Source: Acidobacteriota bacterium
Lineage (GTDB): Bacteria > Acidobacteriota > Terriglobia > Acidiferrales > UBA7541
Direction of reading: 5' to 3'
DNA length: 64,000 nucleotides
NCBI GenBank assembly: GCA_003167215.1
Contig: PMTV01000029.1
Coordinates: 151,598 to 215,597, forward strand
Shown here: positions 18,724 through 29,388 of the stretch, piece after piece
Numbering within the stretch: position 1 is the stretch's first letter
How the letters are laid out: every line of letters begins with the position of its first letter
Notes under the pieces: model-generated
The model's database searches: none
What the model was told of the DNA's origin: nothing
Seen by the model: only the letters and a program-made list of their open reading frames with translations
Translations under genes and position numbers: made by a program

Positions 18724-19776
18724 ATGTTCAATCTGGGGAAGACAAGATGTTTAATCGGCCTGGACATCGGCTCGAGTTCGGTGAAAGCAGTCGAGCTGAG
18801 GAAGTCGAAGTCGGGCTACGAGCTGGTGAGTTACGGGATCGAGACTCTGGCGCAGGACACGGTGGTAGACGGCGCCATCATGGACGCCCCGTCAGTCGCT
18901 GAGAAAATCATTTCGATATTCGACAACCAAAAGATCAAAGCGAAAGATGTGGCCACATCGGTTTCCGGGCACTCGGTAATCGTCAAGCGCGTAAGCATGC
19001 CGCTGATGACTGAAGAAGAGCTGTTCGACCGGGTACAAGCCGAAGCAAGCCAGCACATTCCCTTCGACATCGCCGACGTAAACCTAAGCCACCAACTATT
19101 GGAAGCCACCGAAAACCAGATGGACGTTTTGCTGGTGGCGGTGAAGAAAGACAAAATTCTGAACCACACCAACGTGTTGGCGCAGGCGGGCAAGGTACCA
19201 GTGGTGGTGGATATTGACGCGTTTGCGCTGCAGAACTGCTTCGAAGTGAACTACGAGCCGGATGCGTCGCAGGTAGTGGCGCTGCTGAACATCGGGGCCA
19301 GCGTGATGAATATCAACATCGTACGCGGCTGGACACCATTGTTTACGCGCGACGTTTCGGTGGGCGGCAACCAGTACACCGACGCGCTGCAGAAGGAACT
19401 GGATTTGAGTTTTGAAGATGCCGAGAAATTGAAGATGGGCGGAACGCTGGCCGGTGTGAGCGAAGAGCAACGCACGGCGATTCTGCGATCCGTTTCCGAC
19501 ATCTTGATTCTGGAAATCCAGAAGACCTTTGACTTTTTCCGCGCTACCGCGAGCGGAGAAAATATTCGGCGTATTTACGTCGCCGGGGGCACTTCTCGGG
19601 TTCCGGGCTTGCTCGACCTGTTGAAGGAAGAATTTGCCATGCCGGTCGAAGAGCTTGATCCATTCCGCAAAATTGCAATCAATTCAGGGCGTCATGATGA
19701 GAGCCAGATTCGCGAGTTGGCGCCGCGCCTGGCAATCGCTGTGGGGCTGGCGCTGAGGAGCTTTGACACGCCATGA
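18724..19776 (+). CDS. pilM: Type IV pilus assembly protein PilM
   Basis: Cytoplasmic actin/FtsA-like ATPase that binds the N-terminus of PilN and couples the pilus motor to the alignment complex. 350 residues. The nucleotide-fold signatures are LIGLDIGSSSVKAVEL at the N-terminus and IYVAGGTSRVPGLLDLL near residue 285. First gene of pilMNOPQ; its stop overlaps the pilN start (ATGA). Confidence 0.95.
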   Translation: MFNLGKTRCLIGLDIGSSSVKAVELRKSKSGYELVSYGIETLAQDTVVDGAIMDAPSVAEKIISIFDNQKIKAKDVATSVSGHSVIVKRVSMPLMTEEELFDRVQAEASQHIPFDIADVNLSHQLLEATENQMDVLLVAVKKDKILNHTNVLAQAGKVPVVVDIDAFALQNCFEVNYEPDASQVVALLNIGASVMNINIVRGWTPLFTRDVSVGGNQYTDALQKELDLSFEDAEKLKMGGTLAGVSEEQRTAILRSVSDILILEIQKTFDFFRATASGENIRRIYVAGGTSRVPGLLDLLKEEFAMPVEELDPFRKIAINSGRHDESQIRELAPRLAIAVGLALRSFDTP

Positions 19777-20417
19777 TTCGCATCAATTTACTCGGCCAGA
19801 GCCGTCCGAAGGCCACCAAACAGACCGTGCCGCTGGAAGCGACCGTCCAGATCATCTTTTTGCTGGTGGCGCTGGGACTGGCGGCGATCGTACTTTCGGT
19901 CACCTATTTCCAACAGAAACGAGAACTGGACGCGACGAACGCTCGCATCGCCGCGCTGCGGGCCGAGAAGCAGAGTCTGCAGCAGGTGAAGCAGGACGTG
20001 GACCGCTTCGAAACCCAGAAGGCCGTGCTGGAGCAGCGAATCAATGTGATTGAAACGCTCCAAAAGAATCGCACGGGCGGGCAAGAATTGCTGGAGACAG
20101 TGGCGAACACGGTGGTGAGGGTGGATGCACTGTGGCTGACCTCCATCGAGCGCAAGGGCGACACTCTGGATATTGCGGGCGAAGCAGGTTCGATCAATGC
20201 CGTAGCCAATTTCATCACCCAGCTAAGGCGCTCGGGGTACTTCGACAAGATTGAGATCAAAGAGGCAAAAGAAGACGACATTCTGAAGTCCGTTCAAACA
20301 TACAACTTCACGATGACGGCCAATATATCTCAGTCTTCCGTCCCTGAAGCGGAGCCGCAAGCCAAGCCCGCAGCCACCACGCCGCCCCCGCAGCCTGCGG
20401 CTAAGGGGAGGAGCTAG
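19773..20417 (+). CDS. pilN: Type IV pilus assembly protein PilN
   Basis: Inner-membrane bitopic protein. 214 residues: the conserved PilM-binding N-terminus MIRINLLGQ, one membrane helix (about residues 25-47), a coiled coil with repeated Gln/Glu (TNARIAALRAEKQSLQQV), then the ferredoxin-like PilN domain with SGYFDKIEIKEAKE and an Ala/Pro-rich tail. Coupled to pilM by overlap; pilO follows after 2 bp. Confidence 0.95.
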   Translation: MIRINLLGQSRPKATKQTVPLEATVQIIFLLVALGLAAIVLSVTYFQQKRELDATNARIAALRAEKQSLQQVKQDVDRFETQKAVLEQRINVIETLQKNRTGGQELLETVANTVVRVDALWLTSIERKGDTLDIAGEAGSINAVANFITQLRRSGYFDKIEIKEAKEDDILKSVQTYNFTMTANISQSSVPEAEPQAKPAATTPPPQPAAKGRS

Positions 20418-20419
20418 AA

Positions 20420-21064
20420 ATGGCAACCGCCTTCAGAGATTGGCCCTGGCCGCTGCAAGCTTTGTTTTATCTGGCGCTGACCGTGGTAATCATCGCGGCT
20501 GGCTTTTACGTACCGGGTTTGCCGCTGGCGTCCGTGCGCGCGCAATTGCAGGACGCGCAGAAACAGGAGAAGCCGCTGGAGCAGGAAGTAGCGAACCTGC
20601 GAGTTTACAAACAACGCAAAGCCGAGCTGCAATCCCAAATGGACGCGCTGGAAAAACAGCTGGCTACCCTGCAAACAATCGTGCCCGAAGAGAAGCAAAT
20701 TGACCAGTTCATGCTCATGATTCAAAGCGCGGCAACGAGTTCCGGCGTTTCTTTGCGCAGAATGAAGGCCTTGCCTGTCGCCACCAAGCCTTATTACTTC
20801 GAATTGCCGTTCGAAGTAGAAGCCGACGGTCCTTACTTTTCCGTTCTGGACTTCTTTTCCAGGCTTGGACGGCTTTCCCGGATCATTAATGTGGGCGACC
20901 TGAAGCTGACCGGCCTGGGGGGCAAACCAGCCAACAGTACCTTTCGGATGAACCCGGGAGCATCAGTGACAGGGATATTCACGATCACCACCTTCTTTAC
21001 GAAGGCGGCAGACCAGCCGGCAGCGCCAACGCCGACGCCGACTGCCGCACCGGTAAGGCGGTAG
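20420..21064 (+). CDS. pilO: Type IV pilus assembly protein PilO
   Basis: Partner of PilN in the inner-membrane alignment complex. 214 residues with a short cytoplasmic N-terminus, one membrane helix (about residues 12-33), a coiled coil (RAQLQDAQKQEKPLEQEVANL...), and a C-terminal PilO domain including FEVEADGPYFSVLDFFSRLGRL. An Ala/Pro/Thr-rich tail ends the protein. GGGAGGAG precedes the ATG. Confidence 0.95.
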   Translation: MATAFRDWPWPLQALFYLALTVVIIAAGFYVPGLPLASVRAQLQDAQKQEKPLEQEVANLRVYKQRKAELQSQMDALEKQLATLQTIVPEEKQIDQFMLMIQSAATSSGVSLRRMKALPVATKPYYFELPFEVEADGPYFSVLDFFSRLGRLSRIINVGDLKLTGLGGKPANSTFRMNPGASVTGIFTITTFFTKAADQPAAPTPTPTAAPVRR

Positions 21065-21073
21065 GCAAAGACA

Positions 21074-21631
21074 ATGACACTAGTGAAGACAACCGCGAAC
21101 TTGATAGCAGTTCTGGCGATGTCGTGTTTCCTGGTCCCTGCGACTTGGGGACAGACGGCAGCTCAGCCGCCGGCACCGGCGCAGGCACCGAAGGCCTCCC
21201 ACAAGAAAAAGCCAACAGCGGCAGCGCAAGGCGCCAAACCAAAACAGACTGCCAAGCCTGACGCGAAGGCCCAAGAGAAGGCCGACGCCAAGCCGGACGT
21301 GGTGGCGGGGAAGCGCGATCCTTTTGTACCGCTGGTCAATGACAAGAAACCCAGTGGGCCGCCATTGCCTCCGGGGAAAGCGGGTTTGGTAATTGCCACG
21401 GTACGCGTGGACGGGACTGTAAAGGCTGCCAGCGGAATGCTGGCGGTCGTGACGAATCCGGATCAACGAACCTATTTTATCCGGGAAGGTGACCGTCTGT
21501 ATGACGGGGACGTAGAAAAGATTGGCTTAGATGGAGTGACCTTTAAGGAAAATTCCAAAGATGCATTCGGGAAGCCGGTCGAGCGATTAGTTACCAAGCG
21601 AATCTACCCGAGCGCAGGAGAGCAGCAATGA
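21074..21631 (+). CDS. pilP: Type IV pilus assembly protein PilP
   Basis: Periplasmic linker between PilN/PilO and the secretin. 185 residues: N-terminal signal (IAVLAMSCFLVPATWGQ), a long Pro/Ala/Lys-rich unstructured region (residues 30-80), then the compact PilP beta domain starting at KRDPFVPLV with LVIATVRVDGTV and TYFIREGDRLYDG. No lipobox cysteine at the usual place is evident, unlike proteobacterial PilP. Its last four bases overlap the pilQ start. Confidence 0.9.
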   Translation: MTLVKTTANLIAVLAMSCFLVPATWGQTAAQPPAPAQAPKASHKKKPTAAAQGAKPKQTAKPDAKAQEKADAKPDVVAGKRDPFVPLVNDKKPSGPPLPPGKAGLVIATVRVDGTVKAASGMLAVVTNPDQRTYFIREGDRLYDGDVEKIGLDGVTFKENSKDAFGKPVERLVTKRIYPSAGEQQ

Positions 21632-24039
21632 GGATTATGCGGAGGGCGTTGGGCTTGACTGCGCTGGTTGCAGCAGCCTTGATACTGACGAGCGGAGCGC
21701 TGCGGGCCAGCGATGGGCCGGTAGTGCATGTGAAGGCGGTGGTAAAGAACGGAACCGTGACGCTGGAAGCTGAGGCGAACGGCCCGTTCGAATACACCAC
21801 CTATCGCCCAAGCGAGAGCCTCTATGTGCTCGATCTGAGCGGGGTATCGGCAGCGGACCCGGCTGGAGCGCGGATGGTGGCCTCCGACTTGGTGAAGAGT
21901 TACCGCACGCTGACTTATACCGCGGGGAAGAAGCCCGTGGTACGCTTGGAAATCCTGCTGAGCCAGGGCGTGGAGCCGCGCCTTGAGCGCAAGGACCCGC
22001 AACAGCTAACGCTGCTGGTATCGCGCACAAACGATAGCGCGGGGAAGACTGCGTTAACTGGACCTGCTCCTGCCGTGACACCGATCTCGGTCCGGACCTC
22101 GGAAAACAAGACTCCCGGCACCACCCCTGAAGCTATTCGCGAGGTAAAGCTTGCGCAGAACGGTGATTCGACGGACGTGAATGTGGTCGGCACCGGAAAG
22201 CTGACTTATCACGCGATTCGACTGCAGAATCCGGACAGACTCGTCCTGGATTTCGCGGGCGCGCAGCTGAGGACTCCTGAAAAACAGATTGCGAGCAACC
22301 TGGATCCGGTGCGTGAAATTCGGTTGGCGCAATTTTCGCCGCAGGTTTCGCGTATCGTTATCGATTTGAGGCAAGCATCGCCGTACAACATTACCAGCTC
22401 TGACACCGGCATCACGGTGGAATTCACGAGCAAGAGTTCGAAGGGTGAGTTCGGGGGCGCGAAGTCAACGCCGGAAACCCAGCCCGCAGATGTGACCACA
22501 ACGAAGCTGGCTCCGCAAGCGGTTCCGGCTCCGGTCACGATTTTGCCAGCGGCCTTTACGCAGCCCACCGCGGCGCTGGCGTCACCTTCCGGTAGTCAGA
22601 CGGAGATGGCGGCCAGGCAGGTTGCCACGGAGGGTGCAGCCACTGCGTCGAATTCGAGCGCAGCGGTTGAAACTCCTGCGTCATCTGCCCCAGCTCCGGC
22701 AATTTCGATGGTATCCGTGCAGCCGATAACTACTGTAGAGCCCCAGACGCCGGCTCCGTCGGGAAAATATTCGGGTGAACCGATTTCTGTAAACTTGAAG
22801 GACGTCGATCTGCGCGACTTCTTCCGGCTGATTCACGAAATCAGCGGATTGAATATCGTTGTAGATCCGAGTGTGAAGGGCAACCTCACAATCGTCCTCG
22901 ATGATGTGCCGTGGGATCAGGCCCTGGAAATCGTGCTGAAAAACAACGGCCTGGATAAGCAGCTTGAAGGAAACGTGTTGCGCATCGCGACCAAAGATAC
23001 TTTGAAGCGGGAAGCAGACCAGAATCGTGAGTTGGCCAAGGCACAGGCAGAGGCAGCGGACGTGGTCACCACGACGCGCGTCCTCAGCTACGCGAAGGCC
23101 CAAGACCTGGTTCTTACGCTCAAGAAATTCCTGTCGTCGCGGGGCGACATTCTTGCGGACGTACGCTCAAATACGTTGATTATTCGGGACATTCCGAGCG
23201 TTTTGCCGGTGTTGGACAACCTGCTGCGGCAGCTGGACCGGAAATCACAGCAAGTAGAAATCGAAGCGAGGGTGGTCGCGGCCAATCGGTCCTTCACCCG
23301 GGATATCGGAACGCAGTTCGCGGCAGCAGTATCCGCGGGCGGCGGCCAGAGCGTCCTGGGCGGAGCGAGCACCGTTGGAACCAGCCCGATAGTACGTAAC
23401 TCACCCACACCCCTGCCTCCGATCATAGTCGGGTCGGGTGCTAGCGCTCCAACGAGCGGCTCCATGCCGCTGATCACGAACCTGGGCGCCACAACGCCGA
23501 CGAGCGCACTGAGCTATGCTTTCTCGTCCTCGAACTTTGCACTGGATTTCATCATCAGCGCGGCAGAGGAAAGAGGCATCGGCAAGCTGATCTCGAAGCC
23601 GAAGCTGATTACGCAGAACAACCAAAAAGCGACTGTGAAGCAGGGTACGAAAATCCCAGTTCAAACGATCGTAAACAATACGGTCTCGGTGCAATTCGTG
23701 GATGCCGTACTCGAGCTTGACGTCACACCGCAGATCACCTCCGAAGGCACCATCTTCATGGATGTGACGGTGACGAATGACCAGATTGACCAAGCCATTC
23801 CGCGCGTTCAAGGCATTCCCGCTATTGACACGCAGGAGGCTAACACCAAGGTCCTGATCGCTGACGGTGGTACGGTGGTTATCGGTGGCATCATCGTTTC
23901 ATCGCAGAACACCACTGTTGACCAGGTACCTCTGTTCGGGAGTATCCCGGTGGTTGGCAACCTGTTCAAACACACCAGTGTGAGCTCGAGTTCCCTGGAA
24001 CTTTTGTTCTTCCTGACGCCGCGTATTTTGCCAAGCTAA
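21628..24039 (+). CDS. pilQ: Type IV pilus secretin PilQ
   Basis: Outer-membrane channel for the pilus. 803 residues: signal sequence, two AMIN-type domains (about residues 30-130 and 165-270, peptidoglycan binding), a Ser/Thr/Ala/Pro-rich linker, the secretin N0/STN domain (ISVNLKDVDLRDFFRLIHE), the N1 domain (ADVRSNTLIIRDIPSVL), then the conserved secretin core with ISKPKLITQNNQKATVKQG and the C-terminal VPLFGSIPVVGNLFKH and LLFFLTPRI. Last gene of the operon. Confidence 0.97.
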   Translation: MRIMRRALGLTALVAAALILTSGALRASDGPVVHVKAVVKNGTVTLEAEANGPFEYTTYRPSESLYVLDLSGVSAADPAGARMVASDLVKSYRTLTYTAGKKPVVRLEILLSQGVEPRLERKDPQQLTLLVSRTNDSAGKTALTGPAPAVTPISVRTSENKTPGTTPEAIREVKLAQNGDSTDVNVVGTGKLTYHAIRLQNPDRLVLDFAGAQLRTPEKQIASNLDPVREIRLAQFSPQVSRIVIDLRQASPYNITSSDTGITVEFTSKSSKGEFGGAKSTPETQPADVTTTKLAPQAVPAPVTILPAAFTQPTAALASPSGSQTEMAARQVATEGAATASNSSAAVETPASSAPAPAISMVSVQPITTVEPQTPAPSGKYSGEPISVNLKDVDLRDFFRLIHEISGLNIVVDPSVKGNLTIVLDDVPWDQALEIVLKNNGLDKQLEGNVLRIATKDTLKREADQNRELAKAQAEAADVVTTTRVLSYAKAQDLVLTLKKFLSSRGDILADVRSNTLIIRDIPSVLPVLDNLLRQLDRKSQQVEIEARVVAANRSFTRDIGTQFAAAVSAGGGQSVLGGASTVGTSPIVRNSPTPLPPIIVGSGASAPTSGSMPLITNLGATTPTSALSYAFSSSNFALDFIISAAEERGIGKLISKPKLITQNNQKATVKQGTKIPVQTIVNNTVSVQFVDAVLELDVTPQITSEGTIFMDVTVTNDQIDQAIPRVQGIPAIDTQEANTKVLIADGGTVVIGGIIVSSQNTTVDQVPLFGSIPVVGNLFKHTSVSSSSLELLFFLTPRILPS

Positions 24040-24074
24040 GCAACGGCAGGACACATGAGGGTACTGCGGCCAAG

Positions 24075-25178
24075 GTGAGGCCCAAACCGGTGCAAGTGAA
24101 TTCAGGCCGGAGCCGAATCGATCGGCTCCGGCTTTGCTTTTCTAAGCTGCAGGTTGACGCATTCCTCGCCACACACCTTCCCAATGTTCAATTCCTCTGC
24201 GGGTTCAGTGGTAGCGCCGGAGCGCTGCTGGTAGAGACCGCGCGCTGCACGCTAATCACTGATAGTCGATATGCCTTTCAGGCGCGAGAAGAGGTTTCCG
24301 ACGCCAACGTACACATCGCTATGCATGGGCTGCTGCACGGGGTTGCCGAAGCGCTGGGGAGGCATCGCAAGCGGTTCCAGGTAGCTTACAGCCCCAGCCA
24401 TGTGACGGTGGCACAGCAGGCCACCTTGCAAGCGTTGGGGGGGCCGCAGGTGCGTTGGGTGGGCGATGGGGACGCGGTAGAAAGGCTCCGTGCGGTTAAA
24501 GACCCAGGTGAGCTAGTCCTGATGCGGGAAGCCGCGAAGCTTATAAGTGAGGTCTTTGCTGGGGTGCTGCCGGAAATCAAGCCGGGGGTCGCCGAACTCA
24601 CTCTGGCAGGAGAGATCGAGTACGCCATTAAACAAAAGGGAGGAAGTGGAACTTCTTTTGAGACGATCGTTGCCTCGGGGGCGCGATCTGCGTGGGCGCA
24701 CGCCCGGCCTACTTGCAAGCCGCTCAGGAAAAACGAATTGGTCGTCCTGGACCAGGGTGCTATACTCCGCGGTTATTGCAGCGACCTGACTCGGACGGTG
24801 TTTCTGGGACGTGCTCCGGCGAGCGTAAGGCGGCTGTACAATGCCGTGCTGGAAGCTCAGGGAGCGGCTCGAGGCGCGATCCGACCGGGCGTGAAGGCTG
24901 GAGAGGTGGACGCCGCGGCGCGGCGGGCGCTGAAACGCCATGGGCTGGCTCGGTATTTCACGCATAGCACCGGACATGGGCTGGGGATTGAAGTCCACGA
25001 AATGCCCCGGTTGGCGCGGGGCGAGAAAACGGTACTCGAAGAGGGAATGGTCGTAACGATAGAACCGGGCATTTACATCCAGGGGCTGGGTGGCATACGA
25101 ATTGAGGATGATGTAGTGGTTACTTCCAAGGGCGCCATGGACTTGACGAGCGCAACCAGGGAATTCTTAGAACTCTAA
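24075..25178 (+). CDS. M24-family Xaa-Pro peptidase
   Basis: Cleaves N-terminal residues before proline, or X-Pro dipeptides. 367 residues: creatinase-like N-domain (RIDRLRLCFSKLQVDAFLA, FLCGFSGSAG), then the pita-bread metalloprotease domain. All five metal ligands are visible: VVLDQGA, YCSDLTRTV, HSTGHGLG, VVTIEPGIY and RIEDDVVVT. Start is uncertain: GTG at 24075, or GTG at 24090 behind AGGTGAGG. Unusually, a perfect terminator-like hairpin lies within the first 25 codons. accB begins directly after its stop. Confidence 0.92.
   Translation: MRPKPVQVNSGRSRIDRLRLCFSKLQVDAFLATHLPNVQFLCGFSGSAGALLVETARCTLITDSRYAFQAREEVSDANVHIAMHGLLHGVAEALGRHRKRFQVAYSPSHVTVAQQATLQALGGPQVRWVGDGDAVERLRAVKDPGELVLMREAAKLISEVFAGVLPEIKPGVAELTLAGEIEYAIKQKGGSGTSFETIVASGARSAWAHARPTCKPLRKNELVVLDQGAILRGYCSDLTRTVFLGRAPASVRRLYNAVLEAQGAARGAIRPGVKAGEVDAAARRALKRHGLARYFTHSTGHGLGIEVHEMPRLARGEKTVLEEGMVVTIEPGIYIQGLGGIRIEDDVVVTSKGAMDLTSATREFLEL
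24106..24141 (+). terminator. Intrinsic-terminator-like hairpin, downstream of pilQ and inside the peptidase 5' end
   Basis: GCCGGAGCCGA/TCGGCTCCGGC is an 11-bp perfect stem with a 5-nt loop, followed by TTTGCTTTT. It begins 67 nt after the pilQ stop and would end the pil transcript. The same bases encode a segment homologous to the peptidase N-terminus (SRIDRLRLCF), so it doubles as coding sequence. Confidence 0.7.
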
Positions 25179-25739
25179 ATGGCTAAAAAATCTGCTCCAG
25201 ATTCTCAGTCCGGCTCGCGCGCCGGGGGCGTGGACCTTCAGGAAGTTGAGCGGCTCCTTGAGTTCATGGAAAAGCATGGACTCGAGGAGTTCGAATACGA
25301 GCGCTCGGGATTCCGGATCCGTCTGAGGAAACCATTCTCGCAGCCAACCGGCTTCAGCCGCGCGGTTTCGGCGCCGGACATTGTGGTGGCCGGCCCTTCT
25401 GTTCCAGTTTCCTCTGCTCACAGTCCGACCACAGGCGCGCCGGTCGCCCGAGAAGCATCGGGAGAACAAGGCCGTGCAGGTTCCGAAGACGTTCACGTGG
25501 TGAAATCGCCGATTGTGGGGACGTTTTACTCCGCTCCGACCGTGGGCGGCGAGCCATTCGTGACGGTGGGTACTCGCGTGGAGGCCGGGCAGGCGCTGTG
25601 CATCATCGAAGCGATGAAATTAATGAACGAGATTGAATCGGACGTGGCGGGAGAAGTGGTGCGGATTTTTGTCGAAAATGGCCAGCCGGTGGAATATGGC
25701 GAATCGCTTTTCGGCATTCACACGCACCGGAAGAAATAA
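25179..25739 (+). CDS. accB: Acetyl-CoA carboxylase biotin carboxyl carrier protein
   Basis: Carries biotin between biotin carboxylase and carboxyltransferase in malonyl-CoA synthesis. 186 residues: an N-terminal dimer-like segment ([22 protein letters not shown]), a Ser/Pro/Ala linker, then the biotinyl domain with the thumb and the biotin attachment Lys in [12 protein letters not shown]. Its ATG abuts the upstream peptidase stop and accC follows after 20 bp, so the three are probably co-transcribed. Confidence 0.96.
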   Translation: MAKKSAPDSQSGSRAGGVDLQEVERLLEFMEKHGLEEFEYERSGFRIRLRKPFSQPTGFSRAVSAPDIVVAGPSVPVSSAHSPTTGAPVAREASGEQGRAGSEDVHVVKSPIVGTFYSAPTVGGEPFVTVGTRVEAGQALCIIEAMKLMNEIESDVAGEVVRIFVENGQPVEYGESLFGIHTHRKK

Positions 25740-25759
25740 AGTTACTCACTCCAGGCGAA

Positions 25760-27109
<1,350 letters not shown>

Positions 27110-27128
27110 TTCTTTGCGGAGGCGAAGG

Positions 27129-27785
27129 TTGATCCCACCGCTTTACGCCATCCTGGACGCCAGCCCCGAATTCACCGTCGAGTCTGCCTTCCGCATTCCT
27201 GAAATTGCCAATCGATTGGTAGAAGCCGGCGTCGAGCTGCTTCAATATCGGGACAAACACGGGTCAGCGCTGCGAATTCATGAGCATTCACAGGCGCTCA
27301 CCGCCCGGTTTGCTTCGCAGGGCGTTCGCGTGATTGTGAACGATCGCGCCGACATTGCCGCCATGGCCGGCGCAGGCGGGGTTCATGTGGGACAGGAAGA
27401 TCTTCCCGTGGATGAAGCGCGAAAAATATGCGGCGCTCCTCTGTGGGTAGGGGTTTCGACACACACTCTGGAGCAATTGCGCGCGGCGGAGGCGACTTCG
27501 GCGGACTATATTGCGGTGGGACCCATCTTCCCGACCGGGACAAAGGCAAATCCCGACCCGGTGGTCGGACTTGAATTTTTGCGCGCGGCCCGGCAAATCA
27601 CGCGAAAACCACTTGTCGCCATAGGCGGCATCACAGTAGAGTCCGCGGGTGAAGTTTATCGGGCCGGAGCGGATTCGATTGCGGTGATCCGGGACTTGAT
27701 GGCTGCACGAGATCCGGCGCACCGAGCGCGCGAGTATCTTGCAATAGCCAGACGAGTTCGGCCCGCGCGGCCTGCAGACCACTGA
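27129..27785 (+). CDS. thiE: Thiamine-phosphate synthase
   Basis: Joins HMP-pyrophosphate and THZ-phosphate to thiamine phosphate. 218 residues in a TIM barrel: LYAILD at the start, LLQYRDKHGS (substrate Arg/Lys), VIVNDRADIAAMAGAGGVHVGQEDLP, DYIAVGPIFPTGTK and PLVAIGGI near the C-terminus. The start chosen is TTG 27129, 6 nt after GGAGG; an in-frame TTG at 27114 precedes that site. It is 19 bp after accC and shows no TPP riboswitch, so it relies on the upstream promoter. Confidence 0.93.
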   Translation: MIPPLYAILDASPEFTVESAFRIPEIANRLVEAGVELLQYRDKHGSALRIHEHSQALTARFASQGVRVIVNDRADIAAMAGAGGVHVGQEDLPVDEARKICGAPLWVGVSTHTLEQLRAAEATSADYIAVGPIFPTGTKANPDPVVGLEFLRAARQITRKPLVAIGGITVESAGEVYRAGADSIAVIRDLMAARDPAHRAREYLAIARRVRPARPADH

Positions 27786-27797
27786 GAGCATAGCCGA

Positions 27798-29336
27798 ATG
27801 GCGCAACAGGTTCAGATGATCGGAACCGAGATGGCGAGCAAGCAGCCGGAGCTTGTAAAAGGGCTTGGGCTGTTCGATTCCACCATGATCGTTGCCGGCT
27901 CGATGATCGGGTCGGGAATTTTCATCGTTTCAGCGGACATCGCGCACCAGGTAAAGAGTCCCGGACTTTTGGTTACGGTGTGGCTGGTTACCGGGGTGAT
28001 GACGCTGATAGGCGCTCTGAGTTACGGCGAGCTCGCCGCCGCGATGCCTCACGCCGGTGGGCAATATGTTTATTTGCGAGAGTCGCTCGGGCCGCTCTGG
28101 GGATTTCTCTACGGTTGGACCATGCTCCTGGTGATTCAGACCGCGACGATCGCAGCCGTGGCCATTGCCTTCGCAAAGTTTACCGCGGTGATCTTGCCGT
28201 GGTTTTCCGCTTCGGACTGGATCTGGAAAATCGGGACGTTCGGTCCCTGGCAAATGTGGTTCGGGTCGCTGGGTCCGTACAACGTCGGGATCAACCGTCA
28301 GAATCTTCTGGCCATTGCTTCGATCGTTCTTCTCACCTGGATCAATACGCGCGGCTTGCGTGTGGGAAAGATAGTTCAAAACGTATTTACAGTGGCGAAA
28401 GTCGGTTCGCTCGCGGCGCTGGTTCTGCTTGGCTTCTGGTTTTCGACTCAGGTCGCGCGAGCAACTAATTTCACAGATTTCTGGCGAAACGCGGGCTTGT
28501 GGGTAATGCATCCGTATCCGCCTGACCATCCTATCTGGACGATTGGTACGCTGACGCTCGTGGGGGTAGCCATGGTGGGTTCGCTTTTTTCCGCCGACGC
28601 CTGGAATAACATCACCTTCACCGCCGCCGAGGTGAAAAATCCCAGCCGGAACTTGCCGCTTTCGCTCGCGCTTGGTGCCGGCATGGTGATTTTGCTCTAC
28701 ACGCTGGCGAATGTGGCTTACTTGAGGGTGTTGCCGATTTCGGGCGATCCGAATGGTGCAACGGCGCTGGCGCGCGGAATTGAATTCGCCGCCGATGGCC
28801 GTGTAGGCACGGCCGTCGCGGAAGTAGTTTTCGGACCGGCCGGCGCGATTGTGATGGCGGTAGCGATCCTGATCTCGGGCTTTGGTTGCAACAATGGATT
28901 GATTCTTTCCGGAGCACGAATTTACTACGCAATGGCAAAGGACCGGCTCTTCTTCCAATCAGCCGGGAAAGTGAATCGCCATCACGCACCAGCCGCCGCG
29001 CTCATCGTGCAGTGTATTTGGGCATCCTTCCTCTGTCTTTCCGGCACGTACGGGCAGTTATTGGATTTTCTGATTTTTGCGGTATTGATTTTCTACATTC
29101 TCACACTAGGGGGGCTATTCATTTTGCGCTGGAAGCGTCCGGATATGGAGCGGCCATATCGCGCTTTCGGATATCCCTTTCTGCCCGCGCTATATCTGGT
29201 GATGGCGGTGTTTATCGAAATTCAATTGCTGCGTTACAAGCCTCAGTACACCTGGCCGGGACTAATCATTGTTTTGCTGGGTGTTCCGGTGTATTGGTTG
29301 TGGAAGTTGGCACCGGTAAAGTCAGCCGAAGTGTAG
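27798..29336 (+). CDS. APC-superfamily amino-acid permease
   Basis: Inner-membrane amino-acid transporter, 512 residues with about 12 hydrophobic segments. It has the APC signature in helix 1, MIVAGSMIGSGIFIV, and the helix 6 region FSADAWNNITFTAAEVKNP. This resembles the LAT/serine-threonine-exchanger (SteT-like) branch; substrate unknown. It starts 12 bp after thiE and is followed by a second, divergent APC permease, suggesting a tandem transport pair rather than a duplication. Confidence 0.9.
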   Translation: MAQQVQMIGTEMASKQPELVKGLGLFDSTMIVAGSMIGSGIFIVSADIAHQVKSPGLLVTVWLVTGVMTLIGALSYGELAAAMPHAGGQYVYLRESLGPLWGFLYGWTMLLVIQTATIAAVAIAFAKFTAVILPWFSASDWIWKIGTFGPWQMWFGSLGPYNVGINRQNLLAIASIVLLTWINTRGLRVGKIVQNVFTVAKVGSLAALVLLGFWFSTQVARATNFTDFWRNAGLWVMHPYPPDHPIWTIGTLTLVGVAMVGSLFSADAWNNITFTAAEVKNPSRNLPLSLALGAGMVILLYTLANVAYLRVLPISGDPNGATALARGIEFAADGRVGTAVAEVVFGPAGAIVMAVAILISGFGCNNGLILSGARIYYAMAKDRLFFQSAGKVNRHHAPAAALIVQCIWASFLCLSGTYGQLLDFLIFAVLIFYILTLGGLFILRWKRPDMERPYRAFGYPFLPALYLVMAVFIEIQLLRYKPQYTWPGLIIVLLGVPVYWLWKLAPVKSAEV

Positions 29337-29388
29337 GTTGGGTGGTGGATTGGGGCGGTGACCTGGATTCGATGAGAGGAGATTGCGA

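Noticed and set aside
27110..27128. TPP riboswitch upstream of thiE
   Set aside because: Only 19 bp separate accC from thiE, far too short for a TPP aptamer.
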